A stretch of 44,500 nt of DNA from Tubiluchus corallicola (Eukaryota; Priapulida; Priapulimorpha; Priapulimorphida; Tubiluchidae), in contig JAQGDQ010000154.1 in the NCBI GenBank assembly GCA_030141605.1, positions 188,001 through 232,500 on the forward strand, in the 5' to 3' direction. Each line of letters opens with the position of its first letter. Position 1 is the first letter of the stretch. Position numbers and translations under genes: made by a program. A model generated the notes under the pieces. It did no database searches, was not told the DNA's origin, and saw nothing but the letters and a program-made list of their open reading frames with translations. Below, piece by piece: positions 21,098 through 31,704 of the stretch.

Positions 21098-21324
21098 CTG
21101 AAACAAAACAAAACCATTAGGTAGATAGTAAACGAGAGAAGGGGAGATTTGATTCGATTCAATTTAACTTTAACAAAAAATACATGAAAGAGGGAGAAAA
21201 TGTAAGCAAAAGAGAGAGCGAGGGAGACAGAAGGGAGAAAGCGAGTATGGCACGCATGAGAGAAGAGAGAGAAAGAGGGAGGAGAGAAACAAAAAGATAG
21301 ACAGAGAGAGATAGGACGGAGGAA

Positions 21325-21356
<32 letters not shown>

Positions 21357-21573
21357 ACATTTGTTAATACTGTCTACTAAAACTAAAATAAACAATAGCA
21401 AAAATGATAAATAATAGCTGGGTACTTTTCCATCTGACGTAGAAGCCACGGATGTTTTCACTTACATCTGTATCATTGAATTTCCACCCGTACAGGAATC
21501 CACCTTTGGTGAATCTTGTTGGAAACATGTCTTCCATCAGAATATCTGGACCGTCATACAATTTCTCTAACAT
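20918..21573 (-). CDS. Serine beta-lactamase-like protein, C-terminal two exons
   Basis: Two phase-0 exons on the minus strand, 21573-21466 and 21097-20918, with acceptors CCATTTTAG and TTTGTTTCAG and donor GAT/GTAAGT. Joined they read RFTKGGF...FNDTD-GKPLIGSLGLGIQG..., then LIFSYVTNGIHN and DQRFVLLINATYEALEK. The run GLG-Q-(10-12 residues)-YVTN-(variable)-D-RF--L--A-Y-ALE is the C-terminal signature of animal beta-lactamase/transpeptidase-like (PF00144, LACTB/EstB-type) proteins. The usual GHPGLGGQ appears here as GSLGLGIQ. The catalytic SxxK and YxN motifs would be in upstream exons that I could not locate. The reaction is unknown; the animal family comprises hydrolases of unclear substrate. 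Family call is fair, subfamily open. Confidence 0.58.
21184..21357 (+). repeat. GA-rich polypurine tract
   Basis: Imperfect (GA)n with GGGAGA and AAGAGA variants, inside the intron between the two beta-lactamase-like exons. Mirror-symmetric purine tracts of this kind can form triplex DNA. Confidence 0.85.
21466..21573 (-). CDS. Beta-lactamase-like gene, penultimate exon
   Basis: 36 codons, MLEKLYDGPDILMEDMFPTR then FTKGGFLYGWKFNDTD. The first ATG directly follows the acceptor and is probably an internal Met, not the start. Confidence 0.55.
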
Positions 21574-21690
21574 CTAAAATGGAAAAAAGCGCTATGAACA
21601 AAATTGAAAATTTTTCAGTCGCTTACACACTCAAATGAATACCGGTATTATGAAATTCTAAGGGTCTGTTGACATTAGAGCAAAACCTAC

Positions 21691-21906
21691 ATTCACATAT
21701 AGCTGAGGAAGCGTTTGAATGCGCATTGCACTGATCTCGAATATGTTCTGGAGGCGTTGTGCTCGAAAAGAGCCTTTACTTTCTATAGCCGTTCCACCTG
21801 GCTACCGTATTTGGTCGGGAAAGTTTCGTCCACAACTTGTAAATGCGCGGTCACATCTTCGTGATTTGGCCAAATTTCGTTACCGTTTTCGTCTGTGGCT
21901 TTCTTC
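21691..21906 (-). CDS. Candidate upstream exon(s), frame interrupted
   Basis: On the minus strand an acceptor-like CATTTTATAG precedes 21906. One frame then reads KKATDENGNEIWPNHEDVTA and HLQVVDETFPTKYGS before TAG at 21785-21783. A second frame overlapping its end reads GTAIESKGSFRAQRLQNIFE and on to QLYVN, then a good donor AAT/GTAGGT at 21690 in the phase the next exon needs. Both look protein-like. Either these are two exons with an unusual junction, or one exon with a frameshift (pseudogene or assembly error). Homology was not recognised for either. Confidence 0.3.
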
Positions 21907-21991
21907 CTATAAAATGTAAGATATTAGAGTTAATCATACTTACTTTTAGCATGTTTTATTGTTAACAGTATAAAATCAAATAAAAAATCAC

Positions 21992-22375
<384 letters not shown>

Positions 22376-22439
22376 TCTGCCTGTCAATCGTTTCCCCCTT
22401 GTCTCTTTCTTAGTTCTTTCGTAGTTCTAGGATAGACGA

Positions 22440-23695
22440 AATGGCCTAGAACTTCTCCTGACAATCGTCCATCAAATTGTTGAAATGGCTCGGGCCTTCT
22501 TAACTTTGGCCGCTACACATACCATAACAGCTTGGCTATTTCTCTCGTTGAGAATATAGTACGTAAAAATATTCAAAGAATTAGTATAGAATATATGAAA
22601 ACGTACTGATAATCATCGCAAACTATGTATAATCTTTATTTATTTAAAGTGTTAATTTTTTTTATAATCATATACATGACAAAGAACAAAGATCGAGACC
22701 ATGGTTCATCATTTCAGTCAGAGACGAGTTTTAATAATGTGCATCTAAGCAACTCTATTAATAAGTTAATTACTTCACTCACATCGCTGTATATTTTTTT
22801 GAAGTATAAGCTCACGTTGTTAAATATAATTTATTGTAATAACTCCGCGAAATTGGTGGTTACATTTCAGACTTGACAGCACACAAGGTATGGTATGTAG
22901 TGAATTTAGAAAGGAAAGAAAAGAAAAGGAAAAGAAAGAACAAACATGACAAAGAAGCATTACACAGCTAAAAAATTCACAAAGGCGATACAGTATTCAT
23001 TGTTAGCTTCATATGCATACTGTTAGCTTATAATTATATTATAGTCAGAAGAAGCATTTTATTGTTGTGCAGGAAGTAGGTAACCTTAGTGAGAAAAAAA
23101 CTGGGCTATGGAAAAACGCGTGTTAGTATTTGAAAGATGCTGAGCAAATAATGTCGCTTTAATGATGCTGATGTGTGCACAATATCCGTTTGTGTTTCTG
23201 GATTCAAGGAGGTCTAATTTCTTATACAAATAACTTTCACTGTACGCTAAAGAGTGTTGCACAGAATGTTATGCGGAAAATTCATCCCTGAAATCAAGTC
23301 ACTTTTGTACTTTTGTTGCTAAAACTTTCCATTGGATTTAGTTATGCAGAGGAAAGTGAAAAAATTATAAAAAATTCACAGGTATCAACGAACAATATAT
23401 ATATATATATATATACAACATATATGAGTTTATTCGCACATTTTACATATTATAACTTCTACATATTACATATTATACATTATATATTATGAATATTATA
23501 GCAATTCATCAATATTTGTTAGTAATAATTTACAAGAGTATTTACATTAGTTAGTTATAATATAATACAAAATTTGACGAATTTCTTTGTACATTTTGTT
23601 AAAAGAACATTAAAATTTTAATGTACGTAAATCAAAGCAAAGATGGCAGTTAAGCTTTGGTCTATTCCCTTTGGTCATTCTAAAGTTGTTTTGTA
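22440..23695. other. No supported gene
   Basis: AT-rich sequence with a (TA)n run near 23396-23415 and nothing else recognisable. Confidence 0.5.
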
Positions 23696-23699
23696 GAAC

Positions 23700-23807
23700 A
23701 ATTACGTAAGCTTTTAATAGTGATTTTGCTTATGCAATTCCGTAAACTTTTAATAATGATTTTGCTTATGTAATTACGTAAGCTTTTAATAATGATTTTG
23801 CTTATGT
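23700..23807 (+). repeat. Three tandem 36-bp units
   Basis: Three adjacent copies of a unit starting AATTACGTAAGCTTTTAATA and ending TTTTGCTTATG(C/T). The copies differ at only a few positions. No spacers, so not CRISPR-like. Confidence 0.85.
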
Positions 23808-23809
23808 TT

Positions 23810-26800
23810 TTTCTGTGTAATTGCAGATTCTAGGCAAGTGAGTAAAAACTCAGATTTGTTAAATGACTAATTATAATGTATCCTATAGGGAGGATCAACC
23901 ACAATAAATAAACCGTTTGTAATATGTTAAAGAATTAATTCTAGAACAAAACTGTTTGTGGTGCACTAGGGGAAAGCTAACTCTGACAAAACTGTTTGTG
24001 TCATATAAGAATGTAACGCCAGAGACGTAGAATGGAGCCAGGATTATTGTGAAAACATAATTAACAAAATGAATGGATGAGACAGGGAAAAATTGGTGAA
24101 GAAATTATCTCATATCAAATGGACATTAATTAATTTTTTTTTATTTTGTTGCTGGTGACAGTTAGCAACCTAGCAATCTTAATATTCTGTAACTGATCAG
24201 TTCTTCATTTTTCACACTAGGGTGCTGATGTCACGGGCATGGATGTAATACATGCTAAATTTACAGACACGAAGAAACGTCAATTACGTATTTGTTCTAG
24301 TTTTGAAAACGTCGCCTTTTTATTGTTTGATAAAAATAGTCCACAGCATTGTAATTTTTATATTACATTACACTTTTCGGCATTTTTGATGATAAATTTC
24401 ATTCTCTTTCAGGCGATTACGCGCCACTGATCGCTATAAATTGTCACGAAGTTCTCATTTATTCACGTAGCTAGTGCCTAGTTTAATCTAGTGTAGTCAA
24501 AGAGAAAGATTAAGTCTCAGAAGATATGAACACTTCCGTTCTCTCAACTGTCTTGTTTTTACTGCTATGGGTTTAAGTGCATCACTGCTATAACGCGTGC
24601 ACTTTTGTACAGACATAATTTTCTCTTCCAAATGAAAAACATAATTGTAGCATGTATTATACTTGTGTCCATGTTTTGCGCCATTTTACGATTTTTTTAC
24701 GATTTGTTGTGCTAACTAGCAAAAACATAAAAAAATCTCATAACAATAACGCATTGATTGTGGTTTTCAAACTTTTAGTAATAATGATAATTACTAAAGT
24801 ATTTTAGCGTATACTTAGTAACGGAACATCTGGCACAAGTGACATGAGTGACAAGTATGATACATGATAAACCTGGCTGGATCTTTTGTAACTGCCAATT
24901 GATAGGCTGGTATATACCAAACACTGCGGGATAAACGGATATACGAGAAAATTGATAATCGTTAATATAAGTAAAAGCCAACTGATAAACGGTATGTGCT
25001 TATTTATTGCTTAGTGACCGAATTTAAGCAAAGAGGAGGCTAGCCAGTTAATGGATCAGTGACCAATGACCATTAACGAATTTTCCATTTCCCATCGTCG
25101 AGAGATGCTGGTTTTATTGGAGAATGAAAAAATTGCATATATATATGTAGTGGAAACTATACTGAGCATCACTCACAAAGTTTAATTATATGAGAGTACC
25201 TGAGTCCAGTATTTGACTTGGTCTCATACGACAACATTATCAACTGTTTAAAGCCGAATATCTTTCACAAGTTTTCCAGTTGGTGCAAACGTCTCCTGAG
25301 CTTGAACTGTATGTCCACATTGCTTTGAAAGTAGATGAATATATTAAGCCAAAAATTTTTAGGGTTTAATGTTGACTTTGAAACACTTAAAATTTAATAA
25401 CTTAAAGATAGTTCAAGTTAATTAAAAGCAAGTTCACAAAACTGCAGATAAACCGTCGTTGCAATTTAATAAAGAAATTGGTGCACTCGGTGTTTCAATA
25501 TTATAAGTAAAAATTTGTTAATACTTTTAATTTTAATACGTACTAAATCAGTCTAAAATACCATCTTCTGCATGTTTTCGTTGTTAAAGCTAGAATTAAT
25601 TTACTGGATGTCATGTATTTAACAATAAATATTGCACAAACGGACTATTTTTGAGGATTACAAATACAGGTAAACATTCACTGATTTTGATCCCTTAGCG
25701 TGATAAGAGGTAGATCTATGATGCCAATTACTGACCCCAATTAACACCGATTGTTTGACATTGTCCTTCCTTTCACGAAAATAACAAAAAATTGATCAAT
25801 TTTGGCCCGGCCCGCTGCGTCTGCCGAAACTCGGGATGCACCGCTCAACTAGGGATCCATTATTTCCTTAATTAGGTTTGTAGTGCGAGTGGCCTATATA
25901 TAAGTAAATTACTCACGAGAGCAGTTGTTTAATGGCAGAAACTTGCTTGGTGGTTGAATTTAGTCATGTGAAATGTTTGTGTTGATAACAACGTGAACTC
26001 TATGCCTTAGTAATTTATGCTATTCATATTTGGATAATTATGTTATTGGATTCATGAACGACGATAGCATTAAGAAGGAATTACTAATTCAACTATAAGG
26101 TTGGTCATTAGAAATATAGAAAACTAGCTTGTGATATGATTCTATACTTTACATTAAAACTAAAAGTTTTGTAAAAGATTATGTAATGTCTTTGCCATAT
26201 TAGTTATTAACTTTTACATAGAACGAGTGTGTCATACATGATATCACAGGTATGTGATACAAATTACATACATTTGTATCAAGTATGTAATTTTGCTATA
26301 GTTGAATCAAAAAGATAAAACTTGTACATGCAGAGTTGTTTCGTTTCAAATAGTTTTGTGCAGCGTTTTTAGATTAACTCCCAATGGCTGCTCATATTAT
26401 AATAGGCACTTGACTTTACCTTCAAAAATTTTTGATAAACAAAGTGTTCGATAGAAGTTGTGAACCAGTTTTCACGACATTCTGGTCTCTAGTGTTTTCG
26501 CTGTATTTCTTGCGATACGATATAAACCAACTAACCAGATCGATCGCGTTTTTGTTGAAATATAAATAGACTCCCTAATTTATAGATCAAAAACCATCCC
26601 CTCCTCCCAGGTTGTCTTTGACTGGATGCCACAACAGCCATTAAACTTTATAGGCTTTGGAAGTATTTTGATACTGATTTCATCAAATAATTTTTCCGAT
26701 TATTTAACAAAAAATAAAGCTTATAAAATCAATATATTTTGATTTCTGGTTAACAGGTGCTACGATGTTTTGGGTTTGTACTTGTACTAATCAGCGCTGG

Positions 26801-27920
26801 TGTCACCACCTACTAAAACTGTTACTGAATTAACAGAAATAAGCACACCTTTAAGTTGAGAGTTTTTTGTAAGAACGTTCGCATGGTATGAAAAAGATCT
26901 ATTTTTGTCACGTGCTAGTTTTTATAATTTTTCAGTCTCCAATAAGAAAACGTTTAAAAACGTTTCATTAACCAATCAGTTAATGCGGTAATTCTCCTTC
27001 AGACGTCTTCATGTTTAACAACACATCACTGTTGAATATTTAGTTACAAAAGCTGACCTTTTAAAACCAATTATTTGACTCTAAACTTATAATAAAGACG
27101 CAATTATAATAATCTAAGCTTTAACACAGCTACCTATACCTGATGCACACGATTAGTCAAAATTAATAATACCGACCTGCATATTTCAGCCTTGCACCAC
27201 TGTAAACATAATTGTACGATTGTTTTATTATCGTATGTTAATCATGATAATCTACACAATTTATATGTAGTAAAGCCCCATATTGTGCTGAAAATTAACT
27301 ATTGTAATTACGAGATTACTGTCTAAATATATACGAATCATTTTAATTATAATTGAAATCACTTACCTTACACGCTAGTCTGCAGCATTTCTCTCCAGGG
27401 AAGATGTGTATATTGTAATAATAGAAAATAGCATGGTTTTTATGTAAGTTTGCTTGTGTGCCTGTTTGCTTGTTTGTGAAAAAATAACCAACTTATGTTC
27501 CAAACTCTAAATACCCTCTAATTAAATGAACAAATTCCGGGCACAAGTATCGATTGCATTCATAGTTTACTACGTTTTAGTACAGGTGTATATCTAAATA
27601 ACTAAACAGACCTAAATGAATGATTGCTGGCCATAGATAAGTAAACAAACTGAGTACACATAATTTTAAGATATTTTAAAACGCTTAAATCGCGTAAACT
27701 TTTCTGTCTTATTTTATAGACACCTGAATCCAGCAAACACACGCAATGCGAAAAGTTGTTTTACAAAAACAAACAATTCATTTCAAGACTGAAAAAGAAA
27801 CAGCCTTTTCTGGTTTGGTTGTTATTAACGCTGCAGCACTTCATTTGACTGATCGACACAAAAAATCTCGAACTTGATGAAAAAAGAAATAAAAGGTGTA
27901 AAATAAGCGAAAGCGGGAAT
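23810..27920. other. No supported gene
   Basis: Long AT-rich intergenic stretch. Short open frames (for example 24239-24430, 24775-24981) lack homology and clear splice context. A perfect 16-bp palindrome AAAATTGATCAATTTT lies at 25788-25803. Missing upstream exons of the minus-strand beta-lactamase-like gene could be hidden here. Confidence 0.5.
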
Positions 27921-28165
27921 TATAATAGTAATAATTAATAATAATTTCGTTTAAAGATAGTTCGAAGATAACACGTTAAGTAACTCAATACTTATTTTCA
28001 AGGTGGTCCGATTATTATTACCCGCACGTTACTTGGACAAACCCGCGAGCTTGGTTAAAAAACCAGCGGAACCATTTTTTGGTATGAATCGGTCGAGAGT
28101 TGAACCCACGACCTCCCGTGTGGGAAGCGAGCACCCTACCATTGAAATACGCCAACCGGTACAAA
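27921..28165 (-). mobile_element. tRNA-derived SINE, copy 2 (inverted)
   Basis: On the minus strand it reads like copy 1 from head to tail: TCAATGGTAGGGTGCTCGCTT, GGAGGTCGTGGGTTCAAC, then ATGGTTCCGCTGGTT, GGTAATAATAAT, GGACCACCTTG and AAATAAGTATTGAG, ending in ATT repeats (27921-27945). The A box has decayed more than the B box. The two open frames across it are artefacts. Confidence 0.88.
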
Positions 28166-28419
28166 TTGATTGTGGAAAATCTGTGAGAGATGAGTGGGTG
28201 GTTCTAGGTGGTGGTTGTTTCATAAATCCCTTATTATTTTTACTAAGTTTGCTAAAACAGTAATCATTACAAGAGGAATTAAACTGCAAGTTAGTAGCAG
28301 AGTCTAGTGTTTTTGAAAAGTTTATGCATTCTCATTCATTCCTTTGGTATAGGGAGGTCTCACAGTTTGGTGGCGTACAATTTTTTTTCTTAATCAGTTA
28401 GTGCACCCCCTCATGCATG

Positions 28420-28990
28420 GTAGACGATCCGTCGATCCTCATGTGCTTTTACATGTCTCCTCTAGATTAGCATTATAACAGAAGAAAACAGCATAAAACT
28501 TCAAATATAAATTTAAAAAAGCTATAAATAGTAAGCTTTGCCCAAAATAAACGTCATTATTCGATTAGTTGCAAAGAAACTAGAAAATCAAATTTGTGGA
28601 TCAATTATGAAACACTTGTAGAATTACTGTACCAGAATGATGAAAGTAATAAAGACGTAAAATACACATTAGAGTTTTTAACATTGAATCCCAATTATTC
28701 GACCAATTAAACAATCGAAATAGTTTTTATTAAAAACTAGATTGTTACCATTACCTGATCCGGCTAGCGAGCTTCCCATGCAATTTTACATCTCTGCTCT
28801 AGATCAGAATCATAGCACAAGAAAACAGCAAAAAACTTCAAATGTTGACCCAAAAAATGTTCAACTGCTTAGTAAGAGTTTACCGGAAGATGAACGGTTA
28901 GTTCGTTAGTCAGTTAGTAGCAAGGAAAAACGAATATCAAATTAATTTCTTAAAGAGCGACTTATGAAACTCTTATAATTATTATAAAAA
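28420..28990. repeat. Diverged ~360-bp tandem duplication
   Basis: 28440-28530 and 28780-28860 share TTTTACAT, CTCTAGAT, AGAAAACAGCA and AAAACTTCAAAT in order. Later blocks (GAAACTAGAAAATCAAAT near 28577, TTATGAAAC) also recur near 28930 and 28963. It borders the 17-bp minisatellite. Confidence 0.55.
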
Positions 28991-29052
28991 ATGAACTCAA
29001 ACATCAAAACGAGAGAAAATATGAAAGAAAATGAACAAGAACCAGACAGGTG

Positions 29053-29846
29053 TAGTGGTAGTACCAAGATAGGAGTAGTACCAAGACAGGAGTAGTACCA
29101 AGACAAGAGTAGTACCAAGACAGGGGTAGTACCAAGACAGGGGTAGTACCAAGACATGACTAGTACCAAGACAGGGGTAGTACCAAGACAGGGGTAGTAC
29201 CAAGACAGGGGTAGTACCAAGACAAGAGTAGTAGCAAGACAGGGGTAGTACCAAGACAGGAGTAGTACCAAGACAGGGGTAGTACCAAGACAGGGGTAGT
29301 ACCAACACAGGAGTAGTACCAAGACAGGAGTAGTACCAATACAGGGGTAGTACCTAGACAGGGATAGTACCAAACCATGGGTAGTACCAAGACAGGGATA
29401 GTACCAAGACAGGGGTAGTACCAAGACAGGAGTAGTACCTAGACAGGGATAGTACCAAACCATGGGTAGTACCAAGAGAGGGATAGTACCAAGACAGGGG
29501 TAGTACCAAGACAAGAGTAGTACCAAGACAGGAGTAGTACCAAGACAGGGGTAGTACCTAGACAGGGATAGTACCAAACCATGGGTAGTACCAAGACAGG
29601 GGTAGTACCAAGACAAGAGTAGTACCAAGACTGGGGTAATACCAAGACAGGAGTAGTACCAAGACAGGAGTAGTACCAAGACAGGGGTAGTAGCAAGACA
29701 GGGGTAGTACCAAGACAGGAGTAGTACCAAGACAGGAGTAGTACCAAGACAGGAGTAGTAGCAAGACAAGGGTAGTACCAAGACAGGAGTAGTACCAAGA
29801 CAGGAATAGTACCAAGACAGGGGTAGTACCAAGACTGGGGAAGTGG
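29053..29846 (+). repeat. 17-bp minisatellite, ~46 copies
   Basis: Unit AAGACAGGGGTAGTACC with variants GGAG, AAGAG and GGAT at the middle. A variant pair (CCTAGACAGGGATAGTACC then AAACCATGGGTAGTACC) recurs with its marker T at 29355, 29440 and 29559, that is 5 and 7 units apart, so short higher-order blocks exist. The unit lacks stops on the minus strand, hence long spurious frames. Confidence 0.97.
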
Positions 29847-30162
29847 CGAAAAATGGCGCGTGGTCACAGGACTCTTCAGTTCACCATTAATTGTTATAAA
29901 AAATGACATACGCCTTTTATTACCTGAAAGCGAGCATCGCCATTTTTTAAACAAGCCAAGCCACATTTTAGCTTTCTTCGCCAATCGACATTGTCATAAG
30001 TATTAGATATTGCTCAACTTATTGAACGACGACAATCGTTCTTTCTGCCGTTCAGCACTTTCGCTGTAATAGTGCATGTATTGTCATAAAAATTTGAAAC
30101 TCTCCGTATAACAAGGCATACGTATGTTATTTAACCAATCACATGTTTGCTCTGCTAGAAGT

Positions 30163-30303
30163 ATGTGTGTGAAAGTTGTATGCCATATTTTGACATAGTA
30201 TTACGTAAAGCTGTTTATAAATGTGTGTGAATGTTGCAATTCATATTTTCACATAGTATTGTATGCCATATTTTGACATATTATTATGTAAAGCTGTTTA
30301 TAC
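30163..30303 (+). repeat. 83-bp direct duplication
   Basis: GTATGCCATATTTTGACATA begins at 30178 and again at 30261; both are followed by (G/T)TATTA(C/T)GTAAAGCTGTTTATA. Nearly identical, so recent. Confidence 0.85.
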
Positions 30304-30309
30304 GGTCAG

Positions 30310-31500
30310 AAGAAGAGTTTTAATTTCCAGCAATACCCTTGTGAGTGGTATTGCAATTAGTGACTGTTTGTTTTACATAACAGATAGTTAAACCCATTAT
30401 TTGCAAATTTTACGTAAATAGCAACTGCGTTATTGTAAGTTTTTTCATGTTACATGATTCTGTTTCTTGTATTGTGTTGTAAACTAACTGTTGTTATATG
30501 CGCAATGTTTGCAATAAAAAGTTTACTTACTTATCGAGAAACACCGTACTAACACAGAATACCTTTTTGCTGTGATGCAAGTTAATGGAAAATTGCTTTA
30601 CTAGGAACTTTTGATTGCCAGAGAACACCTACGGAATTACATAAATTGGCATAACTGTTCAGAAGACCTTGCGTTTGAAAGCAGTAATATAATCATGACA
30701 GAAACAACAAAACTGCAGTGTTAGGGGAAAATGAGAGGGTTTGTAACGTTGTGCTCAGATTAATACAATGCTTGACATTGTGGAAAATGAAAGCCATGCT
30801 AAAGTCTATGATATACACCGCCTCACGGACGTTTATAAATACTCCCCTTGTTTCGCTTACGTGTTATGTCAGCAGGTCAGTAATAGTGAAAATAAAACTG
30901 TTTGTATGTACTGAATAACTAGGAATGCAAAAAGTTAGTTTAGGCCAAGTTAAAGTACTCACAATCATTAACCTGTGTCTAATCTCTTTGACTCATCAGT
31001 AGCTTAAGCTGTTAAGAAAGCTAAAGTTCTGTTAAAGGTCTGCAATAATAAACGCAGTTCGTTCAGTTTTTGTTTTGAATGCTGAACATAATTCTATAGA
31101 GACCAACTCTGTCTGTGGTTATTCATTAACTATAATTACAAGGATGACCGAAAATGCTACATGTACATACCAGGTGGCCTATTAAAAACATAGAGCCTAC
31201 GTATCGTCACTTTGTAATCCTAATTTTGACAAAACACCAATTATTTTGTTCTATAAGCTCTATCGCGATTGAATTCAGTCAATTACTTGACACCAATAAG
31301 TGCAAAAGCTAGGCGGTTGCAACGGATATTCATTCAATCAGATACTAATCAGAGTTTAAACGTGTTAAAATTATTTGTAAAGCTGACGGATTGCAATAAA
31401 GAAGATTACAGTAGTTCTGGCACTTTAATTTGATACCTTTATTCGATCAGAGATTAATAGCCGTTTGCATTCAATCACTGATTGCTCAATGCCTTTCATC
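30310..31500. other. No supported gene
   Basis: AT-rich sequence. GCAATAAAAAGTTTACTTAC near 30510 could be a retroelement or transcript 3' end. Open frame 30718-30918 has no recognisable homology. Confidence 0.5.
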
Positions 31501-31504
31501 GATT

Positions 31505-31544
31505 ATGTAGCAAATTCGCTACATATACCCCACATTTGGGGGTA
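31505..31544 (+). other. Two adjacent perfect hairpins upstream of the secreted-protein gene
   Basis: ATGTAGC pairs with GCTACAT around a 6-nt loop; one base later TACCCC pairs with GGGGTA around a 7-nt loop. They lie ~125 bp upstream of the ATG. Role unknown; they could be chance or part of a small element. Confidence 0.4.
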
Positions 31545-31668
31545 ATAGCTAAGAATAATTATTCAGACCTTTATCTATGACGTGTTTCGTCCTATTATGA
31601 ATGATTATGCTAATTTTAATATCTCTTTTTTAGCTCAAGGATATCGAGCCAGACAGAGCAGATTCAAT

Positions 31669-31704
31669 ATGAAGTGGCAGCAGGCTATTTGGATTTTGGC
31701 CTGC
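31669..31704 (+). CDS. Secreted repetitive protein, exon 1 (first half of signal peptide)
   Basis: ATG AAG TGG CAG CAG... encodes MKWQQAIWILAC, then GTGAGT. A possible 5' UTR acceptor TCTTTTTTAG ends at 31633. Chosen because it completes a hydrophobic signal sequence that the downstream in-frame ATG at 31978 alone would leave without a basic N-terminus. Confidence 0.75.

Noticed and set aside
23700-23807. CRISPR-like direct repeats
   Set aside because: Three contiguous 36-bp units without spacers in a eukaryotic genome; simple tandem duplication.
25217-25369. Plus-strand 50-codon frame (QLFKAEYLSQVFQLVQTSPE...)
   Set aside because: No ATG or splice context; length is within chance expectation.
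28942-29984. Several minus-strand open frames up to 296 codons (VLVLPLSWYY-type repeats)
   Set aside because: Produced by the 17-bp minisatellite, whose unit lacks stops on that strand; the period in all frames is 17 residues and there is no splice or start context.
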